From positions 23,805,418 through 23,869,417 of the forward strand of contig NW_024044459.1 of assembly GCF_014851395.1 (NCBI RefSeq): DNA of 64,000 bases, read 5' to 3'. This document shows, piece by piece, positions 44,846-57,727 of this stretch. The stretch is from Micropterus salmoides (Eukaryota; Chordata; Actinopteri; Centrarchiformes; Centrarchidae). A program made the translations under genes and the position numbers. Each line of letters begins with the position of its first letter. Position 1 is the first letter of the stretch. The notes below the pieces were generated by a model that worked only from the letters and a program-made list of their open reading frames with translations, was not told the origin of the DNA and made no database searches.

Positions 44846-47556
44846 ATGGCTGGATGTTGCGTGTCGGCGGAGGACAGAGAGAACCAGAGGATCAACGAGG
44901 AGATCGAGAAGCAGCTGCGGAGGGACAAGAAGGACTCTCGCAGGGAGCTGAAGCTGCTGTTGCTGGGTGAGCATCACTGAGCCTGGAGATTGACTGGGTT
45001 GCCCTCCTCACACTTTGTTAGTGGCTCTCATCCCAGAGTAGTAAGTGACACTCTGGGGTTGATTAGAAACTATGCAAATAGGATCTTATTAATGGTATGA
45101 AACTCAAAGCTTACTTTTCATTTTTGTTATTTTTTGGCGCATATCCCCTGGTGACAATGACGGAAGTTGAGGGAGTCACTAATGACAGCTTTTAATTTCC
45201 CTTTATTTCTTCACTGCTTCCTGAACCACACCTGGGCATGCAGGTATCATGGGATAGCAGCATTCAGCAGCCTGTCGATTAAACTGTATTTTAATTCTAG
45301 GAATAGACATACACTTTACAAGGGATATCCAAAGCTGTGTAGGCCTATTTTAAGATGTTTTACAAGTTGGATAGATGAGACTGTGCATCAAGGATTAAAG
45401 TCATGCATAGTCTGAGGAGGTAGGGTATCTGTTTCACACCTAACAGTTCTCTACCTATCCTATCTCCTCATTCCTCTTTCTGGTCTCCGGATGTGGTGCA
45501 GAGCCGAACATTCAGGGTTTGAGCCGCTGCGCGCAACAGTCGCACCATCGATTTTGCGCACTATGGAGAATTTTCAGCCTTGATTAATTTGTCTGCTGGA
45601 CTTATGTAGTTCCCATCAGGCACAGAAGTAACCCACTGAAAATGCACGAAGCGAGAGATTTGACAATTTAATATGATATTGCATTTTGACATCGGCCCCA
45701 GTCAAAATGGATGTGGAAACCGCAACTCTCTTCTCTACTGACAGCACATTTCCAGTATTTCCAGTCCAGTTCTATCAGAGAGCTGCGCGTTAGGTGATTT
45801 CTCTGTTTACTGCATGTACGCCCTCGATAAACTCCGGCTTCATATGGGGTAAAGGGGTAAATGTGAATATGATGTCCAGGTGTCAGTTATCAGCTGCTTC
45901 ATGGTTGAGATGCTCACAGAAAATTTGTTTTTCACTTGATTCTGCCACAGTGAAGGAGGGGCCATATGCAGCTTACTTCCTGGTGTAAGTTCACTTACTT
46001 GCACAAGGAGACTTCAGCAGGTCTGACTTAGAAAGGGCTTGAGGCTTGAATCCACTTTTGTTCTTTCAGCACTATGATACTGGGTTCTGGGTTCACTTGG
46101 GAACACTTGACAGGTCCAATGAAATGTGGAAACTGTGTGTTGCCACAAGGCTCCCAAAGAGCTCTGTTGGTGCTCTGGCCACAATCCATTTTACTGCAGC
46201 ACTGTGGGAGTACTTCTGGGACAGGAGTCACTGTCAAGGCCTCGGTGAGGGTTGTGTTTGAAAACCATAACTAACTGCTGCGGGTGCAACTCTTGCAAAT
46301 GTCATGCAAATCCACCCCTGTGCAGGGTGTGAGCCATAGGCTTCCCTCCACTGCTCTCTTAGAAAGGGCTGTCTCTGAAATGAGAGTGTAAGGACGGTGC
46401 CAGTCAAAGGCTGAAACAAATCCTTAATAAATCCCAGTTATATGTTTTGAAAATGCTTTCCTCGGCTCCCTGTATAGTGGATGACCATCATATAATTGAT
46501 GGGTAAGATCTGGATGAGGTAGTAGACCATAACATTCAGCATTACATGGATTCTGTTACAATGCATTGCTGCTACAGTTCGCTGCTGCCCAGGATGACAG
46601 GGATACTGTGAGGGCTACTGAGAAATTCTGTGCACTTTATGTTGTTTGATGACATAAGTGATTACAAGTTATTGAGTGATCTCTTATCTTTGACATCTGG
46701 AAAGTACTTTAGCAATAATACAATGTATTTACCCAATCAGAGTGACTCAGAGCTCTCAGTGGATTTCATTAATGTGGTCAAAGTCAGGTCCCTAGAGAGG
46801 ACGAGTGGGAGTGAAGCCAAATGAAAGAACAACACATACACATTCTGCCTCTTGTGTTGATTCAGTGACCGGACTTAAAAAGCTGTAGGACAAAACACAC
46901 ATGTCGGTGTGGCAAAATGACCAAGTATTGGTCATTTAGTTCAGCGGTAATTTCACTGCAATTACTGGACGTCATTGGAAACACAAAGTATTAACAGCAA
47001 AGAAAGCAGGAATAATGCATATTTTACGCAAATAGGCATGTACAATTCAATATAAAATTAAATAAGTTGCTTAAGTTAAAAACCATTCTGTTTTAGTGTT
47101 ATTATTATGCAGCTGTTTTAATGTTTTGCCTCAGAATTAATATACTGAAAAGGGTTTGCTATTTTAAAACCACCTAATGCTCCTGGTGGAACATAAATGT
47201 TCATGCGGAGTAGCCCGACACAATGTATGTAATAATAGGGGCTGTTTTTGTGTGATAGCTGCCATACAGGTTATACAATATAAAAAATCAATATGTTGCT
47301 TATTGACTTCTTATCTGCCCTACATTTTGCTGAGAAGCCTCACCTGCCATGTGAGTTTCAGTTAAAAAAAAAGGTAAGGGGGCAGAGTGTGACAATCGAT
47401 AGTAGATAGTAGTTCTTATCTCGGTGACATTAACACCGCATTCATTCACACAGACGGCACGTCAGGGCACCGCTCTCCCCAACAAGGAAGTGTGTGTAGT
47501 TGTGAAGTTGTGTCTATTCTGTGAATGTGTAAAAGTCTTGTGTCTATCTATCTCTA

Positions 47557-47593
<37 letters not shown>

Positions 47594-50500
47594 GCACCTG
47601 TGGTCAGCATTCAGGGAAACTGTAAAACACCATACACTGCATCACTCACAGGCATACACACCCATATACATGCAGAGGTGCATAAAAGACACAAATGTAG
47701 GCAAATAAACGTGGATTAATGTGAGGAAATACACACAGTCCACCAAAATGCAGCATAAAGAATTAATTAAACTTTAAATGATTTAAGCAATGTGTTTAGC
47801 ATTGTTACAGTATCTTACTCAGTGAATCAATTTCATGTTGCACTTTATAAAGTTGGGAACTAAGAATGGTGAAAAGCAATGCAGCAGAAGACAGATATCA
47901 AGATATTCTGACTTTTAGTCCCTAGTAAGATTCCAGCAACAATGGACCCCTACACTCCCTGTAATGCAACTTGATATCATCTATTTGTTGCACCTTCTGT
48001 GGCTGTAGGGCTGGGCAATATGCCATAACAATAAAAACATTTCATATCATTCAATATCGATAATTATCACGATAAAAGTCAAATCATTATTTCTTTTAAG
48101 TTTAAAGGCAGATTTTTGCTCCTGAGTGTAAATTGAAGACACCAGATGGTTAATTATGTAGTTAAGATTTTCTTTATGGTCAGAATGGGACAAACACTTG
48201 ATGCCAAACAGTGGATCACTTCACAAATCTGAGGTAGAAAATTCAAAATGTGCAGTTTCCAGTGCCCAAACCAAGGCGTCCCTCATCACAAACTGTCAGA
48301 CAGTTCTTCTTAGTACAGGCTGAAAGTGCCCCTTTAAGCAATTTAAATTTTAATTTACACATTATGTCATAAGTCATTCAGGAATAAGGGAGACCTTTCA
48401 GAGTAAAAAATACTGATATTCAACACTTTATGGTGTTTGCTTGTTATACATGTTTTTGTCTATGATTTTAATCAATTGTGATTTATCAATTAAGTTGATT
48501 AATCAATTGTTATTCAATAAATTACAGAATAATCAATAATGATAACAAATAGAGGAATCCTAATGAACAGGGCAGATCTGCTCCCAAAGAAAATGAATGT
48601 CTGATGTCAGAGCCACTAAAATAACTACATCAAATTTCAGTTTTAGTACCACAATCTTGACTCTGAGGAATATGGGTAACGTATATCATCTGATTAGTGT
48701 ATCCACCGGATGAATTCGTAGCAGCAACGCTTGTAGTTAAACAACTAGTGGATGAAAAGTCCAGTCTATCTTCAATAGGACTGTGGTTTGTTAAAGGTTG
48801 AAGGTTTCTTCTATTGTTTTTCTACTGTAAGATAAAATTGTCTTGGATAAAATTTACATTAAATTTACACATTTGGCAGACGCTTTTATCCAAAGCGACT
48901 TACATTTGAGGAACAACATACAAGCATCAACAGAGCATCAAATACAGATCTACAACTGACAATACATACTAGTAAGAGCTCATAGTTCATATCACATATA
49001 TGGGGTAAATACCTAGGGAAGGAAGTAAGAGCTAACAAAAAAAGTGTAATCATCCATCCATCGTCAACCGCTTATCCTGCATACAGGGTCGCGGGGGGGC
49101 TGGTGCCAATCCCAGCTGACATCGGGCGCAAAGCGGGGTACACCCTGGACAGGTCGCCGGTCCATCACAGGGCCACACATAGACGAACAACCACTCACAC
49201 CTAAGGACAATTTAGGGTCACCAATCAACCTAGCCTGCATGTCTTTGGACGGTGGGAGGAAGCCGGAGCATCCGGAGAGAACATGCAAACTCCACACAGA
49301 AACAAGAACCCACGACCTTTTTGCTGTGAGACGACAGCACTAACCACTGCAACACTGTGCCGCCGAAAGTGTAATCAATACAAGATAATTGTAAGGGGAT
49401 AGAAGAAGAAGAGCACAGGAAGTGCATGTTAGAGGTTAGGAGTTAGAGGTGTTACAAGAGGAAGTGTTCTCGGAAGAGATGAGTTTTTAAGAGCTTCTTG
49501 AAGTTAGAGAGGGACGCCCCTGCTCTGATGGCGTGTGTGTGTTCCACCATCGTGGTGTCACAGATGAGAATAGCCGGGACTCAGATTGCTTTGTGTGAAG
49601 GGATGGCAGAGCCAGGCGGCGTTCGTTGGAGGAGCGTAGCGGCAGAGAAGGAACGTAAGTTTGTATTATGGAGTTTAGGTAGATGGGTGCAGACCCAGTA
49701 GTCACTCTGTATGCAAGCATTAGTGACTTGAATTTGATTCTGGAGGCCACGGGGAGCCAGTGGGGGTCACAGAGTAATGGAGTGACATGAGTTCTTTGGG
49801 CTGATCAAAAACCAGACGCACTGCTGCGTTCTGAGCCATATGTAAGGGTTTCACTGCACAAGCTGGAAGACCTGCTAGGAGGGCATTGCAATAGTCGAGG
49901 CGAGAGATAACCATGGCCTGTACCAGAAGCTGGGGGGCGTACTGAGTGAGGTAGGGCCTGATTTTCCTTATGTTGTATAGACCAAAGCGGCATGACCGAG
50001 AGACAGCAGCAACATGGCGTGAAAAGGACAGCTGGTCATCAATTACGGATGGATTAAAGGAACGTCAAAATTAAAAACACACATGTCACAATAAAAATGA
50101 AAGTAATAATCTTACATGAATCTGACCAAAGACCAGGATGTATACAGTGATGCAAAAGTGACACCTGACACTCTCTATGAACAAGTAAAACACAGCAGAC
50201 GTGCAGGATCATGATTTGCCTCCATCCCAGATCACCTGCCTGTCTTGTCCAACCCCCCCCCCTCATCTCCAAGAAACTTGACTTGTAAACAAGGTGCATT
50301 CAAATGCAGACAATTTGTCTAAGCCTTGCTTGCTAAGATGTAAAGGCTCAAGCATTCATTATGCCATGCAAAACAGCAAGGAAACCAGGCTCACACCACT
50401 CATCACAGAGCATTAACGCACTTTGCTGAGAGGCATGAATACAGATACAGGTGTATGCTCACACACACACACAGACACACATGCATGGCGCAGGCACCCA

Positions 50501-53500
50501 CATGGCAACTTGTGGGAAAGAAACACACATTTGTTAAACAAATGGGTTCAGCATCATGTGGTCTGAATGAGAAAATTAGGAGCTTGTGCTGCAACAACTG
50601 AAGAGGAACCCGATAGAGTCTGAGTGTGCATGTGTGTGTTAAACTTAGACAGTGAACATGTGAGTTAATGCATTTTGAATTTATTGTCATGAAATGTTAA
50701 GTTAGTGGACAGGCCTTTTAAGTAGAGTGTGTGTCTGTTAGTTTGACTGCCAGTGGAAAGCTACTATATGTACAAACACACACACACACACTGATCTGAT
50801 AACTGTTCAAATGAAAATTGCCCTGCTCTTGTTAAGGGCAATCTTGGTGGGTGACAAAATCCTTTTTCAAAATATAAACATGTACTCACTATAGGTACAC
50901 TTTTATAAATTATTTTATTATTAGACTTACCACTGAGTGTAGGTGGCAGGTTCAAACACAAGGTTAATATTAGCTTAAACTTGACTTTTAGTAACAATCT
51001 GCACAGAAACAGACAGATGACCATTTTAATATAGCTGCTACTGAACTGTCAGCTCCAATTTATGTATGTAGAGCAGTGGTGGAAAGTAGGTTTAATCAAG
51101 TACTTTATTTTTCATGATTGCTTAAAGACATTTCATGAAATTATGCCTTTTTGTCTCGAAACTCTAAACAACCCCAAACGTCGTGTTTTTTAGGTCAAAA
51201 TGAGACTCTCCACTCAAAACCATTCAATCTTGCTGAAAAAACAAACTTTGCCCTTAGACATAACACACAAGCTCTCAAAAACACACACACTACAACACAG
51301 TCTTACACACTGGTGAAATAAATTCAAAATAATACTACAAAAACTGGCAATTAGTAGTGCTGGGCAACGATACAATTTTTTTTATCACGATTAATCACAG
51401 AAAACTATGCGATTAATCACATAGTTATGTGCAAACTTGAATAATGAATTCTAAAGTAGTGTATTGTGCACATTTAATTTCAATGTACTGCTATATACAA
51501 AATATATAAAAGTGCATTAACATGTGGTTTGCAAACACTTTTACCAGCAGAATTCCCTTTATACAGTAGCAATAAAATATTTCTTGTGAATCTCAACTTA
51601 AACATTAATGTAATCAAATCAAATATAAAACCAGAGCTATATGCCACAGCCAGAGCATTACCTTTTATCTAGCTTGTTAAAACAAGTTACCTTCAGAGTG
51701 CAGAGCCACGATCATAACATCATACCGGCACCTTCTGAGCAACAGCTAACAAATAAAAATCTGTTCTCTTGTTTTTTTTTCTGAACAGGTATCACCAGAA
51801 ACATTTTTCTTTTATCAGGGAGCAGCATAAACAGTCTATGTTCAGTAGCAAGTGTCCCTGTTGGGTTGAACTGTCTTGAACATTTTGTATGCGAAGAGAG
51901 ACTGATCCTCGCTGTTTGTGACTTTCCAGAATCTATTAGTTTACTAAATAGGACATCAACAGGAGGGAATTCACATGGCAGAGCATCCCTGCAAAACTAG
52001 ATGTAGGCCTATCAGGTAAAGTTATGTAGCCTATAATTTTAACTTAAGTTAAATAGGCTACAGCTGTGTAGTGCACAGAAGCCGTTGCCGTGGTTACTCT
52101 CCGTAGAGCGCCTGCCGTTTACTCGCGGAGTGGTCGTCTGTGATTTTAAGAACGTTCATCAGACCGACATCTTCCCCAATAGAGATTCTCGTTCTCCACC
52201 TCCTCCTCCCATCTACTCCTCCTCCCTCTACCTCCTCTTCCTCACTACTCCTCCTCCATCTCCTACACTTCTTTTTCCTCTTCGCTGGTGTCCTCTACTT
52301 CTTCCTTCACATCTCTCTAGATCCATTGTTACAAAACTGAATGAACTGACTGTGGCCCTTTTAGCTCTCTTTTGAAGCTTCTGATTGGTGTGTTATCAAT
52401 TTTGGCTGTTTGTATTTCCAACTGGGTAGCTGTGTGCTAATTGAGCTCAACCTGTGCTGACTTGAGTGAACAATATTGAATGTTAGTGTTTTCTCAATGA
52501 CCACATGGTGTAGGCAATGATAAATGAAAGGATTTGTGTGTAGAGTTTAGGAAAATGGGTGTGCTTTTAAATAGAAAGGAATTATGGTTAATTCGGGGGG
52601 GCGTCGGGAAATTTTAGTCCAATTTTGAGTTACTTGTACTGGAGTATTTACATTTTATTGCACTTCATACCTCTATTACACTACATTTCATATGGAAGTA
52701 TTATACTTTTCTAGCTTTCAATATTACTTTCAGTTACTAGATTGCAGATTAAGATTATACATATAAAGCAATACATTTTAGAAAATGGTTGTGTGCATGT
52801 GTATATCTGTCTGCAGCTAATCTCATATACTACTAGACTCTTCAGCCTAATATTTTTTGTGCACAGTCATGACCATCATAACCTCAAGGACCTCTTGTGG
52901 CTGTGGTAGTTCACAATTTTTTTTCATCTTCCCAGCAGTATTTGCCATTTTACGATAAGTGTTGCAACATAGAAAATGCATTAATGGCAATCAGCTAGGC
53001 TAAAAACTAGTCTTGCGTAGTTTTTTGCAGGCCACATTTTGGACTTTGTCATGGCTCAAAAGTTGACATCCATAGAGTGGTGGCATCTGTAGATTAATTC
53101 CATACCTGATATGATTCACTCTAGTTAGGCACCATACAAGATGAATAAATCCCTGTTTTTGTTATCTTCACTGCCATCTTCACCACACAGTGAGATTCAA
53201 CTCTTCTCTGTTTGGCAAGGGAGAGGGATCGGTTATTATTATGTTATAAAATGTTCCAAATAAAAGACTAAATAATAGACAAAGACAAAAATAATGAAAA
53301 TAATTATTTAACTTTTTGTGACTTTTCGTCCAGTTTATTGTTTCCTTATTAAGTTTATACAATTAGGCAAACCCAGGACGCTCACTTACAAATCATTACA
53401 CTATTCTATGCATCTTAAAGAAAACTGAGGCTATACTATATAAAACACACATGTGGCTCAGGAGGTAGAGCGGGTTGCCCGTTAATCGGAAGGTCGGCGG

Positions 53501-56500
53501 TTCAATCCAGGCTGCCCGGCTCCTCCAGGCCGCGTGTCGAAATGTCCTTGGGTAAGATACTGAACCTCGAATTGCCCCTGGTGGCTGTTCCGCCAGTGTA
53601 TGAATGTGTGTGAATGGTGAATGCAGATGTAGTGTAAAAACGCTTTGAGTGGTCGAAAAGACTAGAAAGGCGCTATACAGAGCAAGGAGCATATTAAAAA
53701 CCTTGTCCACTGCTCTCATGCGTACATGCTGGACACAGCCTCGCCTCCTGCGCATTCTGTTCCCCTCCCACATGCCCTCACACCTGGTGGAGGTGCTCTT
53801 CGGATTTTGCTAGTTTTATTTAAATACTTCCAGATCCAGATGTTTTAACCTAAGTCATATGTGATAACGTCAAAATCCTGGCAGTTAAAAAAAAAGCTGT
53901 AATCCACAAATTTTCCTCCTCCTCTTGCTGTCAACATTATCCCTTTAATTAATTAGAATCCAAAGACAAAATTTAACATAACTCAATGTCATAACATCTA
54001 TCAGCACCCTGCAACCTTCATCCTCCATTCCCGTCTCCCCACACATTCAACTGAAGTTTACCTGGAACTTAATTCATAATATGTTAAGAGGTAATTATAT
54101 ATTAATGGATTTAACACCCACTGTATCCAACAGGTACTGGAGAGAGTGGAAAGAGTACCTTCATCAAACAAATGAGGATTATTCATGGAGGAGGATACAC
54201 AGATGAGGACAAGAAGAGCTACGCCAAACTGGTCTTCCAGAACATATACACTTCCATGCAGGTCATGGTCCGAGCCATGGAGGCACTTAGTATATCTTTC
54301 TCGGATCCCCAGAACAAGGTACAAACCGGGTCTGGTCCTTTTGCCATCAGTGAGAACTTATTTTTGACTCTGGGGTTTAGGTTCATTTTTGCCAACTTTC
54401 TGTGCATTCATGTTTGTCTTTGTTGAGCACCTGTCCGTACCCAACATGCACCCAACTTTTTCCCACCACTAACTCAGCTCTGACGTTTCATTTCGAATAT
54501 TCATACACACAGATATGGACGAAAATGTAAGGAATTAAGTATTAAGTACATTGTAAATCTCTTAGAATATTGATAATTCACAGTTTTTATAATTTCTATC
54601 AAAAAATGGTGCACAGATATACTAAAGAGATACAGCCGTAAAGCCTCACATCAGCAATTTCAACTGGTTTTCTCAGCTTGTCTCTACAGGATAAATAAAT
54701 AAAGTGTTGTTAATACAAATGAATATGCATACTTTACAATTTGTATTAAAACTCCACTGATCCATAGTCTTTCTAACATCATCGAATTAAAATAATTTAT
54801 GGATCACCAGGGATGTACAATGCATGTGAGTTGTAGTTAATAGTATAAAACATGAAAAACATTGGATGGTATCTTGCAAAAGTATGTTCATGGACAGAGA
54901 CGGAAATATTCCTAAGCTTTGTATTTATTTATCGATTTATTTTTACTATATTCACATAACACAATACAATGTCAGGATATAAATGTCATTTTGAGGTAAC
55001 AGGGTGATAAAGTGTCTTATAACAAAAAATAAATAAAAATCCCCTCCTTGATTGGTTACTGCAAAATAAGAGAAGTTGTGGGACATGTGGATGGACTGTT
55101 TTCAAATTGTCTCCGTGTCTGTCTATGTGTACATAGGGCCATGCAAACTCAGTCCTGGAGGTGGAAGTGGACAAGGTGGAGGAGTTTGATCAAAGCCTTG
55201 CGGACGCCATCAGGAGTCTGTGGAAAGATGCGGGAATACAGGAGTGCTACGACCGACGCAGGGAATACCAGCTGTCCGACTCCACCAAATAGTGAGCATC
55301 AGACATGCAACTTTTTTGTTGCTCATTAATATTCACACAGACTCTACCCTCTTCAGCACTGCCAAATAGTTACCAAAGATATCAGGGTAGGCAAAATAAT
55401 AGGAACACCTGACAAGATAACGCAAGGCAATGTCTCAACACCGCAGAAAAAATATTAAACAGGTCAGTTCAACACCTCCCTGACACAGCCTCAATTAATT
55501 TATCATGCTTATAGTAATAAGTAAGTGTTATATAGTATTGGATTGCATTATAATAGGCAGGGCTGTAGGTTATGACCTCAGTGTTGTTTCCTGTTGTTTT
55601 TGTCTTTGGCAACCTGCAGGGATTTGACCTTTTACTGTACAATTGAAAACATGCACTTGGTGGGTATTTTTTATGCTGATTCCTACGCTTTAAGACTAAT
55701 TTTAGTGCAACATGAAGTAAAGACATAAAGGACTGTTTTTCTCCACCACTTTTTGTGGGTTTTGATAAGTGATTTGAAAGAGTCCATGTCGCTGCAATCT
55801 CGGATGTGTATGGGTAAGGAGTTCCATAGGGAGGGGGCTGCAATGGTGAAAGTTCTGTCGCCCCAGTTATGATTCTTGGTCCTGATTTGAGGTGAGAGGA
55901 GGTTAGTGACACAGGAGCGGAGGTTGCGGGAGGGATTGTGGTGTTGGAGCAGGTCTGTGTGGTAGGAAGGGGCCTTGTTAATGCATGAGTCTGTGTTTTA
56001 ACAGCCACAAAATCCCCCCAAATCTGTTTTTTTTCCCCTTTATTTTTCTTCTCCTTGAGCTTATTTTCTCCTCCTTTTTTTCAGCTATCTCACCGATCTC
56101 GATCGAATTGCACAACCCTCTTATATACCTGACCTGCAGGATATCCTCAGAGTCCGAGTACCAACCACCGGTATCATAGAATACCCCTTTGACATGGAGA
56201 ATGTCATCTTCAGGTGAGACATAACATACTGAATATGAGAGGTAATGGCTTAAGCTTGTCGCATTGTAACTGACCATACAGTACGCAGCACAGGTGACTT
56301 GTGACGTAGCATTGGCTACCCTTTCTGTTGTTGTTGTTGTTGGGATTGGCTGTTGTGGCAGGATGGTGGATGTCGGGGGTCAGAGGTCAGAGAGGAGGAA
56401 GTGGATCCACTGCTTTGAGAATGTCACCTCCATCATCTTCCTGGTGGCGCTCAGTGAGTACGACCAGGTCCTGGCTGAGTGCGACAACGAGGTGAGAATC

Positions 56501-57727
56501 AGCTCGGCAGCACTCAAAACTTTAATCCCTTAAAATGTGTCTTCATTGTTGCCTCTTGTTGTGCTACAATTTTATTTCAGAACCGTATGGAGGAGAGCAA
56601 GGCCCTGTTCAAAACCATCATAACCTATCCCTGGTTCCAGCGCTCCTCTGTCATTCTTTTCCTCAACAAGACCGACATCCTCAAGGAGAAGATCATGTAC
56701 TCTCATGTAGCCACCTACTTCCCTGAATTCACAGGTTAGTGAGTTTGTTTGGCTGTCGTCTATCTCCCATAGGGTCTGCCATTGCACATTTTAACTGAAT
56801 TTGGGTTGAAAAGGACGAAAAAACAAAACTTATGGTGCAAGATATATTAGAGATTTGGGTTTGGACTGTCTGACTGAGAGACCAGAGGTGTTATTCACAG
56901 ATCTTGTGATAAACTTGTCATGTAAATTTCTCAGGTACACCTAGCTAAAACTACTGCAGTCAAATACAACAGCCATGCATACTGAGAGGCATTTCTATAA
57001 GTTTGTCTACCCCATTTATATCAAAGATGGTAAGCTAATCTGATAGGATTTTTGCTTCTAGATGTTTTATTACAGTGTACGAAACCACAACCCAAGTATT
57101 CATACATTCTGTCGCTGGACCCCGCTGTGAAAACCACCGAGTTAAATAACAGAAACACAAAACAATTCAACATCTACACCCTCCATAATGATCAGAAAAT
57201 GTAACACCTCTCTAAAACAGTTTAAACACGAGCTGAACATTGTAACCTTCAGGAGGAGGGATTCTTTGCAGAACAGTTGTCCTAGACTGTCTTAGTTGTA
57301 GCTAGCTGTACCTAATAAACTGGCAACTAAGTGGCATGTGTCAGATGAAGCAGAAATGTGTATTCAAAAGTTAGCTAACCTCCAACACTGGTTTTCTCAT
57401 GACTCTTTTTTTTATTTGTAAATCTTTTAGAGAACAGGCTCGACTAATATTTTATCTTCAAACAAATAGTACAAATCAAATTTCAAAATTGAATTTACTG
57501 AAAACACACTGAAATAATATCAACCCTGAATTGCAGGACCGCAGCAGGATCCTACAGCAGCTCAAGAATTCATCCTGAAGATGTACCAAGAACAAAACCC
57601 GGACAAGGACAAGACACTGTACCCTCACTTTACCTGCGCCACAGACACAGAAAACATCCGCTTCGTCTTTGTGGCCGTCAAAGACACCATCCTCAGACAC
57701 AACCTGAAGGAGTTCAATCTGGTCTAA
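44846..57727 (+). CDS. gna14: Guanine nucleotide-binding protein alpha-14 (Gq class), complete in seven exons
   Basis: Exons are 44846-44966, 54134-54318, 55137-55291, 56085-56213, 56362-56491, 56581-56734 and 57537-57727 (1065 nt, 354 aa; human GNA14 is 355). An in-frame TGA lies two codons before the ATG. Visible elements: MAGCC with palmitoylatable Cys4/5; P-loop GTGESGKST (41-49); switch I RVRVPTTG with Arg178; switch II DVGGQRSERR with the GTPase Gln204; NKTD (269-272), with Thr where Lys is usual; TCATDTENI; and C-terminus LKEFNLV, which contacts receptors. The end (EFNLV rather than EYNLV), the MAGCC start and the vps13a neighbour favour GNA14 over GNAQ/GNA11. It couples receptors to phospholipase C beta at the plasma membrane. 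Intron 1 is 9.2 kb and repeat-rich. Confidence 0.95.
44967..48002. other. gna14 intron 1, left part, non-coding
   Basis: No embedded gene was recognised. A (TG)n run occurs at 47560-47592. Short open frames (for example near 46.0-46.4 kb) carry no motif. Confidence 0.4.
48003..48185 (+). repeat. MITE-like repeat (ATCGATATCGAAC family), copy 2
   Basis: It starts TAGGGCTGGGCAATATGCCA and contains CAATATCGATAATTATCACG, CATTATTTCTTTTAAGTTTA and CACCAGATGGTTAATTATG. It matches the inverted copy at 37.0-37.17 kb. Located in gna14 intron 1. Confidence 0.7.
48850..50055 (-). mobile_element. L2-type LINE, 5'-truncated, split by a SINE
   Basis: On the minus strand the reverse transcriptase part (from about 50050) reads SFSRHVAAVSRSC, IRPYLTQYAP, SRLDYCNALLAGLPACAV and QNAAVRLVFDQPK, then after a frameshift RIKFKSLMLAYRVTTGSAP and TPRWWN, the C-terminal landmarks of L2-like LINEs. 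The 3' tail at the left (about 48855-48915) contains AAGTCGCTTTGGATAAAAGC. A SINE has inserted in the 3' UTR at 49053-49365. The 5' end and endonuclease are absent. Located in gna14 intron 1. Confidence 0.85.
49053..49365 (-). repeat. tRNA-headed SINE with 12-bp target duplication
   Basis: AAAGTGTAATCA lies at 49041-49052 and again at 49366-49377, directly outside the element. On the minus strand the head is GCAGTGGTTAGTGCTGT, the body has GTGTGGAGTTTGCATGTTCT and TGTCCAGGGTGTACCCC, and the tail is GTTGACGATGGATGGATG, a short TGGA repeat. Confidence 0.9.
50056..51353. other. gna14 intron 1, nothing recognised
   Basis: Non-coding intron sequence. No exon fits the gna14 phase here. The block at 51067-51110 (AGCAGTGGTGGAAAGTAGGT) resembles the start of a common fish MITE. 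Confidence 0.35.
51354..52010. repeat. Probable hAT-type dispersed repeat (GCTGGGCAACGAT)
   Basis: GTGCTGGGCAACGATACAAT followed by ATCACGATTAATCACAGAAA and GCGATTAATCACATAG resembles a common teleost MITE start. The rest is AT-rich, and no matching right terminus was found, so the end is a guess. Confidence 0.45.
52187..52320. repeat. Polypyrimidine (CTC-rich) tract
   Basis: About 130 bp almost wholly C and T on the plus strand (CTCCACCTCCTCCTCCCATC and similar), within gna14 intron 1. Open frames through it are composition artefacts. Confidence 0.75.
52605..52790. repeat. Dispersed repeat fragment (TTACTTGTACTGGAGTATTT)
   Basis: TTTTGAGTTACTTGTACTGG, then CACTACATTTCATATGGAAG and TTACTTTCAGTTACTAGATT, resembles a common teleost MITE arm. 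Recognition only; bounds approximate. Confidence 0.45.
53451..53690 (+). repeat. tRNA-derived SINE (third family)
   Basis: The A-box TGGCTCAGGAGGTAGAGCGG starts at 53454 and the B-box GGTTCAATCC lies at 53499-53508, tRNA spacing. The body has TGTCCTTGGGTAAGATACTG and GTGTATGAATGTGTGTGAAT, ending with the GGCGCTATACAGAG motif. I recall this family as abundant in percomorphs. Located in gna14 intron 1. Confidence 0.8.
54319..55136. other. gna14 intron 2
   Basis: AT-rich intron with no recognised insertion. Confidence 0.5.
55735..55990 (-). mobile_element. LINE remnant (C-terminal ORF end)
   Basis: On the minus strand, across frames, the motifs DLLQHHNPSRNLRS, GDRTF and APSLWNSLPIHIRD mark the end of an L2-like reverse transcriptase ORF, comparable to the remnant at 20.8-21.1 kb. 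Located in gna14 intron 3. Confidence 0.7.
56735..57536. other. gna14 intron 6
   Basis: Non-coding, no recognised insertion. Confidence 0.5.

Noticed and set aside
52085..52375. Pro/Ser-rich frame of 96 codons
   Set aside because: Composition artefact of the CTC-rich tract, inside gna14 intron 1.
55469..56008. A 179-codon minus-strand open frame in gna14 intron 3
   Set aside because: It is a shifted frame across a LINE remnant; the true LINE motifs appear in another frame.
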